Source: JAPLDB01 sp038230515 (lineage in GTDB: Bacteria; Bacteroidota; Bacteroidia; AKYH767-A; 2013-40CM-41-45). From it: a DNA stretch of 64,000 bases. Below the pieces are notes generated by a model. That model worked only from the letters and a program-made list of their open reading frames with translations. It did not search any database and was not told where the DNA came from. The position numbers and the translations under genes are program-made. The stretch is from positions 124,001 to 188,000 of the forward strand of contig JBBRND010000003.1 of the NCBI GenBank assembly GCA_038230515.1. The letters are read 5' to 3'. This document shows, piece by piece, positions 27,372 to 37,584 of the stretch (position 1 is the stretch's first letter; every line of letters starts with the position of its first letter).

Positions 27372-27491
27372 CACCTGCCGATTTCATTCATAAAAAATGC
27401 AATTTGTATGACAATCTGATAGAAGCTTCAGTGCGAAGGGGGTCCGCAAATAGTCGATATTTTTTTTACCTTGCGGCTCCAAATTTTAAGG

Positions 27492-29132
27492 ATGATGCAA
27501 AAAAAACTACTGCTCATTTTTATTTTCTCGTTTCATTTTTCATTCGCTCAAGATCCATTAGTGAAGCAATGGGATTATAGGTTTGGCGGTGCGGACGAGG
27601 ACTTCCTCAACTCCTTTCAACAGACAGCAGACGGAGGATATGTGCTTGCAGGATTTTCGCAATCTCCCATCAGCGGAGACAAGTCAAAGAACACACGAGG
27701 CCTCTGGGACTACTGGATGGTGAAGATTGATTCAATTGGAACAAAAAAATGGGACAAAGATCTCGGAGGTACAGAAGACGACCGGCTCTATGCCATGCAG
27801 CAAACTACGGATGGTGGCTACATCCTTGCCGGCTCATCCAATTCAGGAATAAGCGGAGATAAAAGCGAGGCGAATTGGGACAGCGTAAATTTTTCTCATG
27901 ATTTTTGGATTGTAAAAACAGATACCATTGGAAACAGAATTTGGGACAAAGACTTTGGCGGCACTGCTGATGACAATCTTGTTTCTATTCAGCAGACAAC
28001 TGACGGAGGATATATACTCGGAGGGAGCTCTAACTCCAGAATTGGCGGAGATAAAACACAACCCAACTGGGACACTATTAATTACACCAGCGATTTCTGG
28101 ATTGTAAAACTTAATTCAAGCGGGAATAAGCAGTGGGACAAAGACTTTGGAACAACCGGTGATGATCAATTAACTTCAGTAAGACAAACAAGTGATGGAG
28201 GTTACATCCTCGCAGGGCAAACAAGTTCAGGAATAAGCGGAGATAAAACACAGCCCTCAAATGGTCAGATAGATTATTGGATAATAAAAGTTGATTCTCT
28301 CGGCAACAAATTATGGGATTCTGATTTCGGAGGATCAGAAAATGACATTCTCTATGCAATAAAAGTAACTGCAGACGGAGGATGTGTGCTGGCGGGTGTT
28401 TCAAGCTCTGGTATCAGCGGAAATAAAACACAACCTAATTGGGATGCTACCAACACAACGTATGATTACTGGATCGTAAAAGTGAATTCAACCGGCATCA
28501 TGCAATGGGATAAGGATTTCGGGGGAACCTTGAGTGAACCGCGCCTCGGAAGTATTTCACAAACTCTCGATGGCGGGTACCTCGCTACAGGTATTTCTTA
28601 TTCCTCAATAAGTGGAAATAAAACGGAAAGTAACCTCGGCATAGAGCAGATATGGGTGGTGAAAACTGACTCGTTGGGAACTATCGCCTGGGACAAAACT
28701 GTTTTCACAATAGCTGAAGAAGAATTCGGATACGCCATTCAATCCTCTGACGGATGTTATATCACCGCTAACGGCACTCCCGCAGACGTTGGCGGAGATA
28801 AAACACAATCATCCCGTGGATTTCATGATTACTGGATCGCAAAATTCTGCGACAGCACACTCACGATAAACATTCCCGAATATTCTTTCGCAACGCAGCA
28901 GCTAACTCTCTTCCCAAATCCTACTTCAGGAAAATTTATACTTAAAAAGGATGAATTAAAAATTGAAAACATTGCAGTGTATAATATGTTTGGAAAGCAA
29001 ATAGACAGTTGGCAATATTTAATTGGCAAAAAAGAAGCTACAATTGATGTTGGAAATCTGCCGGCTGGGGTTTACATTTTGCAAGTAAGGGATGGTAAAA
29101 AATTGTGGATAGGAAAAGTCGTGAAAGAATAA
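27492..29132 (+). CDS. secreted T9SS protein with DGGYILAG repeats
   Basis: A 546-residue protein with a signal peptide (MMQKKLLLIFIFSFHFSFAQ). The body (about 25-455) has seven repeats of about 58 residues, each of the form W(D)KDFGG...SIQQTTDGGYILAGSS...SGISGDK...DYWIVK, probably blades of a beta-propeller. The end is a type A sorting domain (LTLFPNPTSGKF, IAVYNMFGKQ, LPAGVYILQV). Family members occur widely in secreted Bacteroidota proteins without an assigned function. An AAGGATG run just before the start may help initiation. Divergent from the giant gene and convergent with the TPR gene. Confidence 0.85.
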   Translation: MMQKKLLLIFIFSFHFSFAQDPLVKQWDYRFGGADEDFLNSFQQTADGGYVLAGFSQSPISGDKSKNTRGLWDYWMVKIDSIGTKKWDKDLGGTEDDRLYAMQQTTDGGYILAGSSNSGISGDKSEANWDSVNFSHDFWIVKTDTIGNRIWDKDFGGTADDNLVSIQQTTDGGYILGGSSNSRIGGDKTQPNWDTINYTSDFWIVKLNSSGNKQWDKDFGTTGDDQLTSVRQTSDGGYILAGQTSSGISGDKTQPSNGQIDYWIIKVDSLGNKLWDSDFGGSENDILYAIKVTADGGCVLAGVSSSGISGNKTQPNWDATNTTYDYWIVKVNSTGIMQWDKDFGGTLSEPRLGSISQTLDGGYLATGISYSSISGNKTESNLGIEQIWVVKTDSLGTIAWDKTVFTIAEEEFGYAIQSSDGCYITANGTPADVGGDKTQSSRGFHDYWIAKFCDSTLTINIPEYSFATQQLTLFPNPTSGKFILKKDELKIENIAVYNMFGKQIDSWQYLIGKKEATIDVGNLPAGVYILQVRDGKKLWIGKVVKE

Positions 29133-29175
29133 AGGGAATAGTTTTCTAATAACTATCATTGTCCAACAAATAACT

Positions 29176-31068
29176 TCAATTCATCGGATCACCCCGCATT
29201 GCCCTGAATCGTTTGCGCGCATCAACTACATATAAGCTGCCCGGAAATTTAGTTAGCAAATCCTGGTAGAGTTCCATAGCTTTTGCTTTGTCGTTTAGTT
29301 TTTTGTCATAAAGTTCAGCGCGGTGGAAGAGTGCATCATCTGCCAGAACACCTTCGGGATATTTCTCATCCACATTTCGTAGTAACGAATCTTCTTCCGC
29401 ATAATTTCTTTTCGCATCCATTATCATTGCTTTTTTGTAAAGCGAGTATTGAACGAGTGAATGATCAGCATACTTTTTCATCAGCGAATCAAGCACAATA
29501 AGCGCATTATCATTTTTATTCCTGAAACTGAGAAGATCGGCTTTGGAATATTCGATCAGTGCATCATAGCTCGAATCCGGTCCCGCGTTATCTGAGATCA
29601 GCAAAGCAAGAGAGAGCGCATCGTTCGCAATCAACTGCTCTGTTGCCGATTTGAGCACATCAAGCTGTGCCTGCGCCCATTGAAAATCTCCTCTGAAATA
29701 ATCGAGCCGCGCCCCGCGAAATTTTGCTTCCTGAGCGAGCGGATCGTTCTTGAAAGATTTGTCAACCTGTGCATAAAGCAAATCGCTGTCCCACACGTTG
29801 CCGGTGAATAAATAAATATCGCCCAACTCCAGTTTGCATTGCGCCTGCACCGATTTTACAATGCCCGGAAAAGAAATTGCCTCTTCCAGATTTGCAATTG
29901 CCGAATCGGTATTGTCGAGATAAAATGCCTGTAGGTGCGAAAGCCCGCTTATCACCGGAGCCGTTGTTGCATCCCTTCCCAATTCCGAAAGTGTTTTTTT
30001 GTAATCGCTTTCGAGTGCGAGCAAGTCAGCTTTCATATACGTTCCGTCTTTGGTAATTTTTTTATTCCGCACATCAAGCAGTTGCATTCGAGCAGGAACA
30101 TAATTCGCATTGTCATTTCCTTTCTCAACTACGTACTGGTAACATTTTACGGCTGCATCATAATCCTCGTTTGCTTCGCTGAGGCTGCCGATAGACATAA
30201 TGCGATACCCGTCTTCATGACCTCTCTTATCCAAACCCTTCGCCTGTATCAATGCCGATTCAAAATCTTTTTGCTGAACAAAAAGCCAGATCAACATTTC
30301 AGAAAAAATAGTTTGCTCAGGATTATGCTGCACTCTTCTCAACAGTGATTGCCTAAACAGCGCTGAACGAGAGTTATCAGGATCATTACCAATGCGCGCC
30401 TGCAATACATTCTGCACATTTTGCAGAAAGCTTTGATTCTCCGCCACTGCATTCAGGTACTCATCAATCATCTTTTCATATTCCTGCTTTTGAAAATAGA
30501 CCTCTGCAGTTTCAAAGTTGAAGGAATAATATCCCTTCAGCATTTTTTTTCCTTCAAGATAAGTGGCAAGTGCATAATCCCAGTTTTGTTTCTGAAAAAA
30601 AGAATTCGCAAGTGCAATTACTTGCCCCTGGTCCGGCTGCAGCGACTTGATAGCTTTGTCATACGTTTGCTTTGCCCTGTTCATGTCGCCCTGTGCTTCA
30701 TAGACAGAGCCGAGATCAACAGCATACGAAGGGTTATCAGGACCCTTCTTTGAAATCTGTTTCACTAATTTTTCTGCATCGCCATATTTCTTCAGTGCAA
30801 GCAAACACTTCAGATAATTCGGATATGTGCCGAAGGGATCTTTATCAAACAACTTATCATAAAGAGTCACGGCTTTATCGTATTCAAAATTGTTGAAGTA
30901 CTGATCAGCAAGCTGGCGGCTGCCAGTTGGTGGCTGGGCAGAAGCGACAAGTGTGAAAAGTAAAAGCAATCCCAAAAAGAAGTGAGATTTGAGAAATGAA
31001 ATATGGGAAGTGAGAAAATTCACGAAGTTTTTTTTCTGATAACGACTAACCAATAACATCAAACCCAC
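29176..31068 (-). CDS. exported tetratricopeptide-repeat protein
   Basis: A 630-residue protein with a hydrophobic export segment (HFFLGLLLLFTLVASAQ) and TPR-like helical repeats along nearly its whole length (FNNFEYDKAVTLYDKLFDKDPFG, AVDLGSVYEAQGDMNRAKQTYDKAI, and near the end LYDKKLNDKAKAMELYQDLLTKFPGSLYVVDARKRFR, as in outer-membrane lipoprotein assembly factors). The annotated ATG overlaps the serS stop by 23 bases; a GTG at 31023 would start right before the signal segment and avoid the overlap, and may be the real start. The signal-peptide DNA is built of TTCTCACTT-type words. Probably a periplasmic scaffold; partner unknown. Confidence 0.8.
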   Translation of the reverse strand: MGLMLLVSRYQKKNFVNFLTSHISFLKSHFFLGLLLLFTLVASAQPPTGSRQLADQYFNNFEYDKAVTLYDKLFDKDPFGTYPNYLKCLLALKKYGDAEKLVKQISKKGPDNPSYAVDLGSVYEAQGDMNRAKQTYDKAIKSLQPDQGQVIALANSFFQKQNWDYALATYLEGKKMLKGYYSFNFETAEVYFQKQEYEKMIDEYLNAVAENQSFLQNVQNVLQARIGNDPDNSRSALFRQSLLRRVQHNPEQTIFSEMLIWLFVQQKDFESALIQAKGLDKRGHEDGYRIMSIGSLSEANEDYDAAVKCYQYVVEKGNDNANYVPARMQLLDVRNKKITKDGTYMKADLLALESDYKKTLSELGRDATTAPVISGLSHLQAFYLDNTDSAIANLEEAISFPGIVKSVQAQCKLELGDIYLFTGNVWDSDLLYAQVDKSFKNDPLAQEAKFRGARLDYFRGDFQWAQAQLDVLKSATEQLIANDALSLALLISDNAGPDSSYDALIEYSKADLLSFRNKNDNALIVLDSLMKKYADHSLVQYSLYKKAMIMDAKRNYAEEDSLLRNVDEKYPEGVLADDALFHRAELYDKKLNDKAKAMELYQDLLTKFPGSLYVVDARKRFRAMRGDPMN

Positions 31069-32317
31069 AATAAGAACGCAAAATTTCAGGAATTATTATT
31101 CCCTCTTTCGCCTGGAAGTTTTCCAGCAGCGCTGCAACAACACGTGGCAGTGCAAGTGCGCTCCCGTTCAGTGTATGAGCAAGCTGATTTTTTCCGTTCG
31201 CATCTTTGTAACGCAATTTCATACGGTTGCTTTGAAACGATTCAAAGTTTGATACAGAGCTAACCTCCAGCCATTTTTTCTGCGCAGCGCTGTACACTTC
31301 AAAATCATAAGTAAGTGAAGAGGCAAAGCTCATGTCTCCACCGCACAATCTTAAAATACGGAACTGAAGTCCGAGTGAACGAAGCAAAGAAGCAACATAG
31401 TCTTTCATCTCTTCCAGTGTTTCATACGATTTCTCCGGGTGCTGCAGCTGCACGATCTCTATCTTATCAAATTGGTGTAAGCGGTTCAGTCCGCGCACAT
31501 CTTTTCCGTAGCTGCCTGCTTCGCGCCTAAAGCAAGGTGTGTACGCGCACATCTTAACCGGGAAGTCACTCTCCTTAACAATCACATCGCGGTAAATGTT
31601 TGTTACCGGAACTTCCGCTGTCGGTATCAGGAATAAATTATCAATTCCCACATGATACATCTGTCCTTCTTTATCGGGCAACTGCCCTGTACCGAACCCC
31701 GATTCCTCGTTGATAAGTATGGGTGGTTGAATTTCTTTATAGCCCGCGGCCGTTGCGTTGTCAAGAAAATAATTGATCAGTGCGCGTTGCAGCCGTGCAC
31801 CTTTGCCTTTATAAACGGGGAAGCCAGCGCCAGTAAGTTTTACTCCTAACTCAAAATCAATAATATCATATTTCGATGTTAACTCCCAGTGCGGCTTTGC
31901 ATCGGCATAGAGCTGGGGAGGAGTTCCCTCTTCATAAATCTTTTCATTGTCCTCAGGAGTTTTTCCGCGTGGAACTATCTGACCTGGAATATTCGGCAGG
32001 CGCACCAATAAATCCTGCTGCTGCTTTTCAAGCTCAGCCAGCTTTTCACCGAGGTGTTTGGAAGTTTCTTTCAGCGCAGAGTTTTTATTCTTCAATTCAT
32101 CTGCTTCTGGTTTCTTTCCGCTCTTCATCAGCTCGCCTATCTGCTTTGCAAGTTGGTTAGCTTCGCCCAATAAACCATCAAGTTCTTTTTGTGTGGCTCT
32201 CCTCGCTTCATCAAGCTCAAGAATTTCCGCTACCAAAGCTGTTGCATCAAAATTCTTTACTGCGAGGCGTTCGATTACAAATTCCTTTTGATCACGTATT
32301 TTCTGTATCGCTATCAT
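31046..32317 (-). CDS. serS: serine--tRNA ligase
   Basis: A 423-residue class II aminoacyl-tRNA synthetase charging tRNA-Ser. The N-terminal coiled-coil arm that holds the tRNA (about 25-105) is followed by the catalytic core: motif 2 CFRREAGSYGKDVRGLNRLHQFDKIE and motif 3 TLNGSALALPRVVAALLENFQ. EVSSVSNFESFQSNRMKLRY and TAEVPVTNIYRD are also as expected. The start at 32317 (MIAIQKIRDQKEFV) fits family length; seven further upstream codons are open. It probably shares a transcript with the TPR gene downstream. Confidence 0.95.
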   Translation of the reverse strand: MIAIQKIRDQKEFVIERLAVKNFDATALVAEILELDEARRATQKELDGLLGEANQLAKQIGELMKSGKKPEADELKNKNSALKETSKHLGEKLAELEKQQQDLLVRLPNIPGQIVPRGKTPEDNEKIYEEGTPPQLYADAKPHWELTSKYDIIDFELGVKLTGAGFPVYKGKGARLQRALINYFLDNATAAGYKEIQPPILINEESGFGTGQLPDKEGQMYHVGIDNLFLIPTAEVPVTNIYRDVIVKESDFPVKMCAYTPCFRREAGSYGKDVRGLNRLHQFDKIEIVQLQHPEKSYETLEEMKDYVASLLRSLGLQFRILRLCGGDMSFASSLTYDFEVYSAAQKKWLEVSSVSNFESFQSNRMKLRYKDANGKNQLAHTLNGSALALPRVVAALLENFQAKEGIIIPEILRSYCGFDVIG

Positions 32318-32335
32318 TCCTGAAAAAAATTTTCG

Positions 32336-32343
32336 CAAAAGTA
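32336..32343 (-). promoter_or_regulatory. putative -7 element for serS
   Basis: On the minus strand TACTTTTG, followed by CG, lies 18 bases before the serS start and matches TAnnTTTG. The same 8-mer precedes pdxJ and the J-domain gene. No clear -33 TTG. Confidence 0.4.
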
Positions 32344-32391
32344 GGGTTTCTCTTCGACTGATAATGCGCTAAATTCAGGTAACTGGATTTT

Positions 32392-35349
32392 TCAATTAAT
32401 TTTTATTTCATCAGTAAAAATCCACGACTCGCCACCGGCACCTGCATGCCATTCAGGAAGTTTGCCGTAGTTGGTGGCTTTCAACTTTACAAAGCGCGCA
32501 TCAACTGGGCGCATTAGAATTGTTTTAAAATCTTTGGACTGCACTTTTTCATCACGGTCGCTGATGTTGTTTGAAAGTGTGGTGAGATCAGAAAAAGTAA
32601 TTCCATCTTTTGAAAAACTGAACTCTACTTTTTTCGGCATCATGATCCATGCGCCTACATCCTGAAGAAAACCTGCCGAGAAGCTGCCGACTTTTTGCTG
32701 GCTGCCGAGATCAATTACGCATTCGACATCTTTTCCCTGATAACCCTGCCAATAACCTTTGCGCCAGTTTGCATCACCACGCATGCCGTCAATCAATGCT
32801 TCATCACCACCGGCCGTGTATTGATGATCGTACGTTGAATTGAGTTTGATGGTCCAGTCGGGATGTGGCATTTTTAAAAAGTGGGCGGTTACAACTTTGC
32901 TTTGTTCTCCTTTTTCATTTATTGCAATGGCTTTGATGGTAGAAGTTGAATTAACAGTGATTTCAGAATGCATTGTGCTGGCTGTAGATTCGGGAGTTGG
33001 TGTGGAGTTATCGAGTGTGAAATAAATTTTATCTTTTTTATCAAGCGCAATTAAAGAAACAGAAACATCTTGTTTGAAACTTGCAGTGGGATAGGAAATA
33101 ATTGGTGACTCAATAATGGGAGAAGTAATTTTCAAAAGCCCAAAAAAAACAGGTTCATAAATTTTGTTTTTGTTCTTCTCATCAACTGGTTTTAGGAAGT
33201 AAGTCATCTTGCCACCACTCATTATATTTGAGTATTCAATTTCGGACGAATAAAATTTAGGACTTGCATTGAGTTTCATAAACTCAACGATTGAAGGACT
33301 CTTGGTATTTGAGTTACATTTTATTTCAAAGATTTTTCCATTTTCAAGATGAATATCCACTTGCTGAAATAGTGGAGTGGTAACATCATATGAATCAAAA
33401 CCCGGACACACCTGGTACAATCCCATTGCACTCATAACATACCATGCACTCATCTGTCCGCAATCTTCGTTGCCGATTAAGCCATCAGGAGTTGCGTGAT
33501 AAAAGTCAGTAAGAATCTGATGTACTCTTTCTTGTGTCTTTTGCGGCTTTCCCACATAATTGTACAGATACGCCATGTGATGACTCGGTTCATTACCGTG
33601 TGCGTATTGCCCGATCATTCCCGTGATGTCTGACTGATCGCGCCCCGTGGTTTTACTTTCAGTGGAGAAAAGTTCATCAAGCTTTTTCTCAAACTTATCT
33701 GCGCCTCCGCTCATTTCAATCAATGAATTAATGTCCTGCGGAACAAAAAAAGTGTACTGCCATGCATTTGCTTCGGTGTAATTGTTATTCACTTCGCGCG
33801 CATCAAAGGGTTCGTACCATCCACCGTTTTTTCTTGGGCGGATAAATCCAGTTTCAGGATCGAATAAATTTTTCCAATACTGCGAACGCTCAATGTAGGT
33901 TTGATAATCTTTTTCTTTTTTAAGTAGCGCGGCCATTTGTGCAATGCACCAGTCGTCATATGCATACTCTAACGTGCGGCTTACGTTTTCTCCATCGTCA
34001 TCGGTTTCAATCATTCCTTTATCCATGTAAGCACCCAAACCAAAACGATCGCGCGACTCTGCACTTTTTTTCATTGCTTCAAACGCTTCTTCCATATTGA
34101 AGTCCGTGATTCCCTTCACGGCTGCATCAGCAATAACACTTACTGCATGGTAGCCGATCATGCATTCGGTTTCGTTTGAAGAAAGTTCCCATACTGGAAG
34201 CAAGCCACCCTGTTCGTATTCTGCAAGAAATGTTTTAATAAAATCCAATGTGCGCTTGCGATCAATGATAGTCATGAGCGGATGATAGGCACGGAACGTA
34301 TCCCAAAGCGAGAACACAGTGTAGTAATTGAACCCTTCGGCTTTGTGAATTTTGAAATCTCGGCCGCGGTAACGCCCGTCCACATCGTTGTAAATATTCG
34401 GCTGAATGAAACAGTGATAGAGTGCGGTGTAAAATATTTTCATCTGCTCATCCGTGCCTCCGCTCACTTCTATTTTACCGAGTTCTTTATTCCACGCTTG
34501 CTTTGCATCTGCTTTTATTTTTTCAAAATTGAAGTCAGGTATTTCCTGCAACATGTTTTTTTCTGCTCCTTCAATATCAACTCCCGAAATGGAAACTTTC
34601 GCAACAAGCGCTTCACCCGGTTTCAGATCGAAACGGAAAAGCGCTTTTATCTTTCCGAAATATTCATTGTGAAAACGGATGTTGTCTTTCTTCATTGAGT
34701 CAGAAACCATTTTGTAATCGAGAAAAGGTTTTTCAAACTCAATTCGGAAATAAACGATTTGATCTTTCGCCCATGCCTGCGACCTGCGGTAACCTTCAAC
34801 AGTTTTCTTGTCAACAATTTTCACATAACCATCCAGCACTTTATCTCGATGAATTAAATCAAGCAACAGAGCAGGACTTGTGCCTTGCGGAAAAATATAT
34901 TTATGAATTCCGCAACGCGTAGTTGCAGAAAGTTCAGCACTTATCCCGTTGTCGAGTTTCACCGAATAATATCCGGCTTCTGCTTTTTCATTTGCGTGTT
35001 GAAACTTTGCTGAATATTTTTTCTGAAGTGTGATGGTGTCATTCACGGGCATTAGTAAAATATCTCCGCAATCACTGCAACCCGTTCCACTCAGGTGCGT
35101 GTGAGAAAAACCGAACATCAATGAGTCGCTGTAATGGTAACCGCTGCAACCATCCCAGCTTCCGTCATCGCGTGTATCAGGACTAAGTTGCACCATTCCG
35201 AAGGGAGTAGTGGCTCCGGGAAATGTGTGCCCGTGTCCGCCCGTGCCGATGAAAGGGTTTACGAAACGGGTGAAATCGGGTTGAGAGAATGCGCAGGAAG
35301 TAAAAAGGAAGAATGAATAAGGAAGAAAAAATTTCGGATTAGCTGCCAT
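32392..35349 (-). CDS. GH92 alpha-1,2-mannosidase with carbohydrate-binding end
   Basis: A 985-residue exported glycosidase. Signal peptide about 1-22. The GH92 N-terminal sandwich starts FVNPFIGTGGHGHTFPGATTPFGMVQLSPDT and SGYHYSDSLMFGFSHTHLSG. The catalytic (alpha/alpha) barrel holds the family blocks FSLWDTFRAYHPL, GGLLPVWELSSNETECMIGYH, and GNEDCGQMSAWYVMSAMGLYQVCPG. These calcium-dependent enzymes trim mannose from N-glycans or mannans. After about residue 760 come a chitobiase-type C-terminal domain (IYFTLDNSTPTPES) and an F5/8 type C domain (about 845-985). No SusC/SusD genes are nearby, so it is not in a standard utilisation locus. Array D lies 85 bases upstream of the start. Confidence 0.92.
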   Translation of the reverse strand: MAANPKFFLPYSFFLFTSCAFSQPDFTRFVNPFIGTGGHGHTFPGATTPFGMVQLSPDTRDDGSWDGCSGYHYSDSLMFGFSHTHLSGTGCSDCGDILLMPVNDTITLQKKYSAKFQHANEKAEAGYYSVKLDNGISAELSATTRCGIHKYIFPQGTSPALLLDLIHRDKVLDGYVKIVDKKTVEGYRRSQAWAKDQIVYFRIEFEKPFLDYKMVSDSMKKDNIRFHNEYFGKIKALFRFDLKPGEALVAKVSISGVDIEGAEKNMLQEIPDFNFEKIKADAKQAWNKELGKIEVSGGTDEQMKIFYTALYHCFIQPNIYNDVDGRYRGRDFKIHKAEGFNYYTVFSLWDTFRAYHPLMTIIDRKRTLDFIKTFLAEYEQGGLLPVWELSSNETECMIGYHAVSVIADAAVKGITDFNMEEAFEAMKKSAESRDRFGLGAYMDKGMIETDDDGENVSRTLEYAYDDWCIAQMAALLKKEKDYQTYIERSQYWKNLFDPETGFIRPRKNGGWYEPFDAREVNNNYTEANAWQYTFFVPQDINSLIEMSGGADKFEKKLDELFSTESKTTGRDQSDITGMIGQYAHGNEPSHHMAYLYNYVGKPQKTQERVHQILTDFYHATPDGLIGNEDCGQMSAWYVMSAMGLYQVCPGFDSYDVTTPLFQQVDIHLENGKIFEIKCNSNTKSPSIVEFMKLNASPKFYSSEIEYSNIMSGGKMTYFLKPVDEKNKNKIYEPVFFGLLKITSPIIESPIISYPTASFKQDVSVSLIALDKKDKIYFTLDNSTPTPESTASTMHSEITVNSTSTIKAIAINEKGEQSKVVTAHFLKMPHPDWTIKLNSTYDHQYTAGGDEALIDGMRGDANWRKGYWQGYQGKDVECVIDLGSQQKVGSFSAGFLQDVGAWIMMPKKVEFSFSKDGITFSDLTTLSNNISDRDEKVQSKDFKTILMRPVDARFVKLKATNYGKLPEWHAGAGGESWIFTDEIKIN

Positions 35350-35433
35350 GGCTTTTCAGTTTCAGCCAATAAAAGTGAGGCAAAAAAGTGAGAGTAAAAA
35401 ATGAACCGCAGCAATTTCAGGGTTTTGATTCTA

Positions 35434-35685
35434 AAACAATACGTCATTGTTGCCAAACAATACGTCAATGTTGCCCAACATTGAGCCATTGTTGCCAAAC
35501 AATACGTCATTGTTCTACAACATTAAGCCATTGTTGCCCAACAATACGTCATTGTTCTACAACATTAAGCCATTGTTGCCCAACAATACGTCATTGTTCC
35601 ACAACATTAAGCCATTGTTGCCCAACAATACGTCATTGTTGCCCAACATTGAGGCGTTGTTGCCCAACAATGACAAAAAACTTTG
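35434..35685. repeat. 21-bp tandem array D (12 units, alternating dyads)
   Basis: Twelve 21-bp units in exact phase (starts 35434, 35455, 35476 and so on to 35665). One type contains AACAATACGTCATTGTT, a dyad with 6-bp arms; the other contains AACATTAAGCCATTGTT; the two alternate over most of the array. Unit borders also form dyads: around 35475 the arms TCAATGTTG and CAACATTGA pair over nine bases, with matching changes in both arms. It lies between the divergently placed 5' end of the GH92 gene and the end of the next minus-strand gene; 35686-35809 shows nothing else. Confidence 0.93.
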
Positions 35686-35809
35686 TTTTTCCCTAAAATA
35701 TCAACTAAAATCCAACTCCCGGCTTTTACTGACTATAGCGACTTTTGAGATCAAAGGAGGTCGGGCATGGGTTTTCAGGGGTATTTTCGCGCAAAGCGAA
35801 CAATTTCTC

Positions 35810-37267
35810 CTAATCCTTAATCGGATTCGCCATTCTGCGTAGTGTAGATTCGTCAAACTTCAGGAAAGCGAGGATTTTATTGGTGCCTGTATTGGCATTA
35901 TTAAAGGCGTGCCACGTTTCAGTAATTCTGGCAACTTTTCTGCGGAACTCTTCGGGCTTTAGGGCTGATTTGAGAAGGCGGACAAAGATATGTGCGTTTT
36001 CGTAATCAACACCCTCTTCAATAACCTGGCGTTTTACGCTTTGCAGAAGTGTCTGGCACAAGCCGTCCTCGCCAATCATGCAGTAATTCAATGCCTGAAA
36101 TAATTTGCACTCCACATCGGTGTGAAAAAATTTTTTCACGCTGATATCGTTGCGAAGAGAGTTGATGATTTTAGCCGAGCCGGAATAATCGCCATGATAA
36201 AATTTAATGATCGCAAGATACCGTTGGTAGTGAATAAATGGATACGGGTCGTTAATTTCTGTATCGAAGTTTGTGTCAAGGTCAGCTTGAATGTCTGTAA
36301 GACCTGAGTGATCTCCGCTGGCGAGGAAACGATCTGCTTTGGAATTCAGGTATTGCATTACATAAAAACTAAAAACGGGTTTGAAAGAAATGTCAGGCAC
36401 CTGGAGGTTCACCCGCTGATAATGATGTTCTGCACGAACCTGATTTCCGGTGCGTGTGTAATATTCGAAATACAAAAAATCAACAATGAAGCGGATGCTT
36501 TGATAGAAAGTATCCATTTCATACGTTTCAAAATGCGTGCGAATCTGCTGAAGAATATTGTCCACTTCAACCTCAAGCGCCTGCAGGTTTTCCTTACGCT
36601 GCGTTTGTATGCAGAGAAAATAAATGTGAACAATATTATAGATCACAAATAATCTGTGCCCATGATAGAGTTCTGAAATATTGGTAAGCTCGCGCAGCGT
36701 AGTTTGCATAGCATCAAGATCACGTTGATCTTTCGTAAGCTGATACATACCCGCGCGCTTGGTGAATTCAAAAAATAAATCTTCCGCTTTTACTACAGAA
36801 AGAGAATAAGCCACGTGGCGGTTATATTCACGTTCGTAGAAATCGTAATCGCCATTGTGCATGCTCAACCGAGCCAATGCTTTATAGACCACGATCAGTT
36901 CATTCGAAAGATCGTATGCGATCAATTCCTTTTCCAAATTCTTAAGGGAGCGAATAGAAACCTCGCGGTCATTGCCAAAAAGCATTGCAGGCACCATGGC
37001 CACCTTTTCTTTAAGCGCATTAATCGGATTCTCCATGTGCTTCGAAAGATATTCGGCAATCTTTTCGTTTAAGCGACTCTTTAATGTATAGTATGTGCTC
37101 GGACTTACCGACAGTACCTCCATCATCTGGTTTTCGTCATACTCATGATGACGTGCCGCTTCAAGCACCATATAGGGCTTGTTGTTTTTACGACCTGCAA
37201 CGGCAGACAAAAGCTGCTTGTAATCGTGATCGTTTAACTTCTTAATTGTTTTGTTTAATGTTTCCAT
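35810..37267 (-). CDS. TPR-like helical protein, possible regulator
   Basis: A 485-residue cytoplasmic protein with no signal peptide. The N-terminal 85 residues (METLNKTIKKLNDHDYKQLL ... VLSVSPSTYYTLKSRLNEKIAEYL) look like a helix-turn-helix-type module; the rest is all helical with TPR-like spacing (LARLSMHNGDYDFYEREYNRHVAYSL, AIIKFYHGDYSGSAKIINSLRND). No recognised enzyme. It is divergent from the secreted protein pair starting at 37585, and could regulate it; that is inference from position only. Confidence 0.6.
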   Translation of the reverse strand: METLNKTIKKLNDHDYKQLLSAVAGRKNNKPYMVLEAARHHEYDENQMMEVLSVSPSTYYTLKSRLNEKIAEYLSKHMENPINALKEKVAMVPAMLFGNDREVSIRSLKNLEKELIAYDLSNELIVVYKALARLSMHNGDYDFYEREYNRHVAYSLSVVKAEDLFFEFTKRAGMYQLTKDQRDLDAMQTTLRELTNISELYHGHRLFVIYNIVHIYFLCIQTQRKENLQALEVEVDNILQQIRTHFETYEMDTFYQSIRFIVDFLYFEYYTRTGNQVRAEHHYQRVNLQVPDISFKPVFSFYVMQYLNSKADRFLASGDHSGLTDIQADLDTNFDTEINDPYPFIHYQRYLAIIKFYHGDYSGSAKIINSLRNDISVKKFFHTDVECKLFQALNYCMIGEDGLCQTLLQSVKRQVIEEGVDYENAHIFVRLLKSALKPEEFRRKVARITETWHAFNNANTGTNKILAFLKFDESTLRRMANPIKD

Positions 37268-37584
37268 AACCGTTTATTATTTAGAGATTGATTTTGTAAA
37301 TCGAATTTGAGTTTTTAACGGCTGCAGCCCGCGCGAAGATTCACCACCTGCAATTTTTCTCCGATAAAAATACGTTGTAATCAAACACTCTTTTTTTTCT
37401 GATACGGAGCGAAACCTTTTTCCACATCGCGATTTTTGTAAGAGAATAAATGAAAATGCATTTCCTGCTTCATCTCTATTGATCACAAAAGCAAAAAACC
37501 TTACACATGTAAGATGAACGGGGAGTTGCGCGAACAACCACCACCCTGTTTGGTATAACTTTCCATAAACAAAATCTTATTCAA
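37268..37584. other. divergent intergenic region
   Basis: This 317-base stretch holds the 5' ends of two divergent genes. It contains a GGCTGCAGCC palindrome near 37320 and is otherwise AT-rich. TAACTTTC at 37555-37562 is a weak match to a -7 element for the plus-strand gene, without a partner TTG at the right distance. No RNA gene was recognised. Confidence 0.4.

Noticed and set aside
29142..29160. Possible terminator ATAGTT/AACTAT between convergent genes
   Set aside because: The stem is only six AT-rich pairs and no T-run follows on either strand.
35388..35842. Overlapping 102- and 131-residue frames over array D
   Set aside because: Two different frames are open across the same repeat, which shows that the openness is due to the 21-bp period, not to coding.
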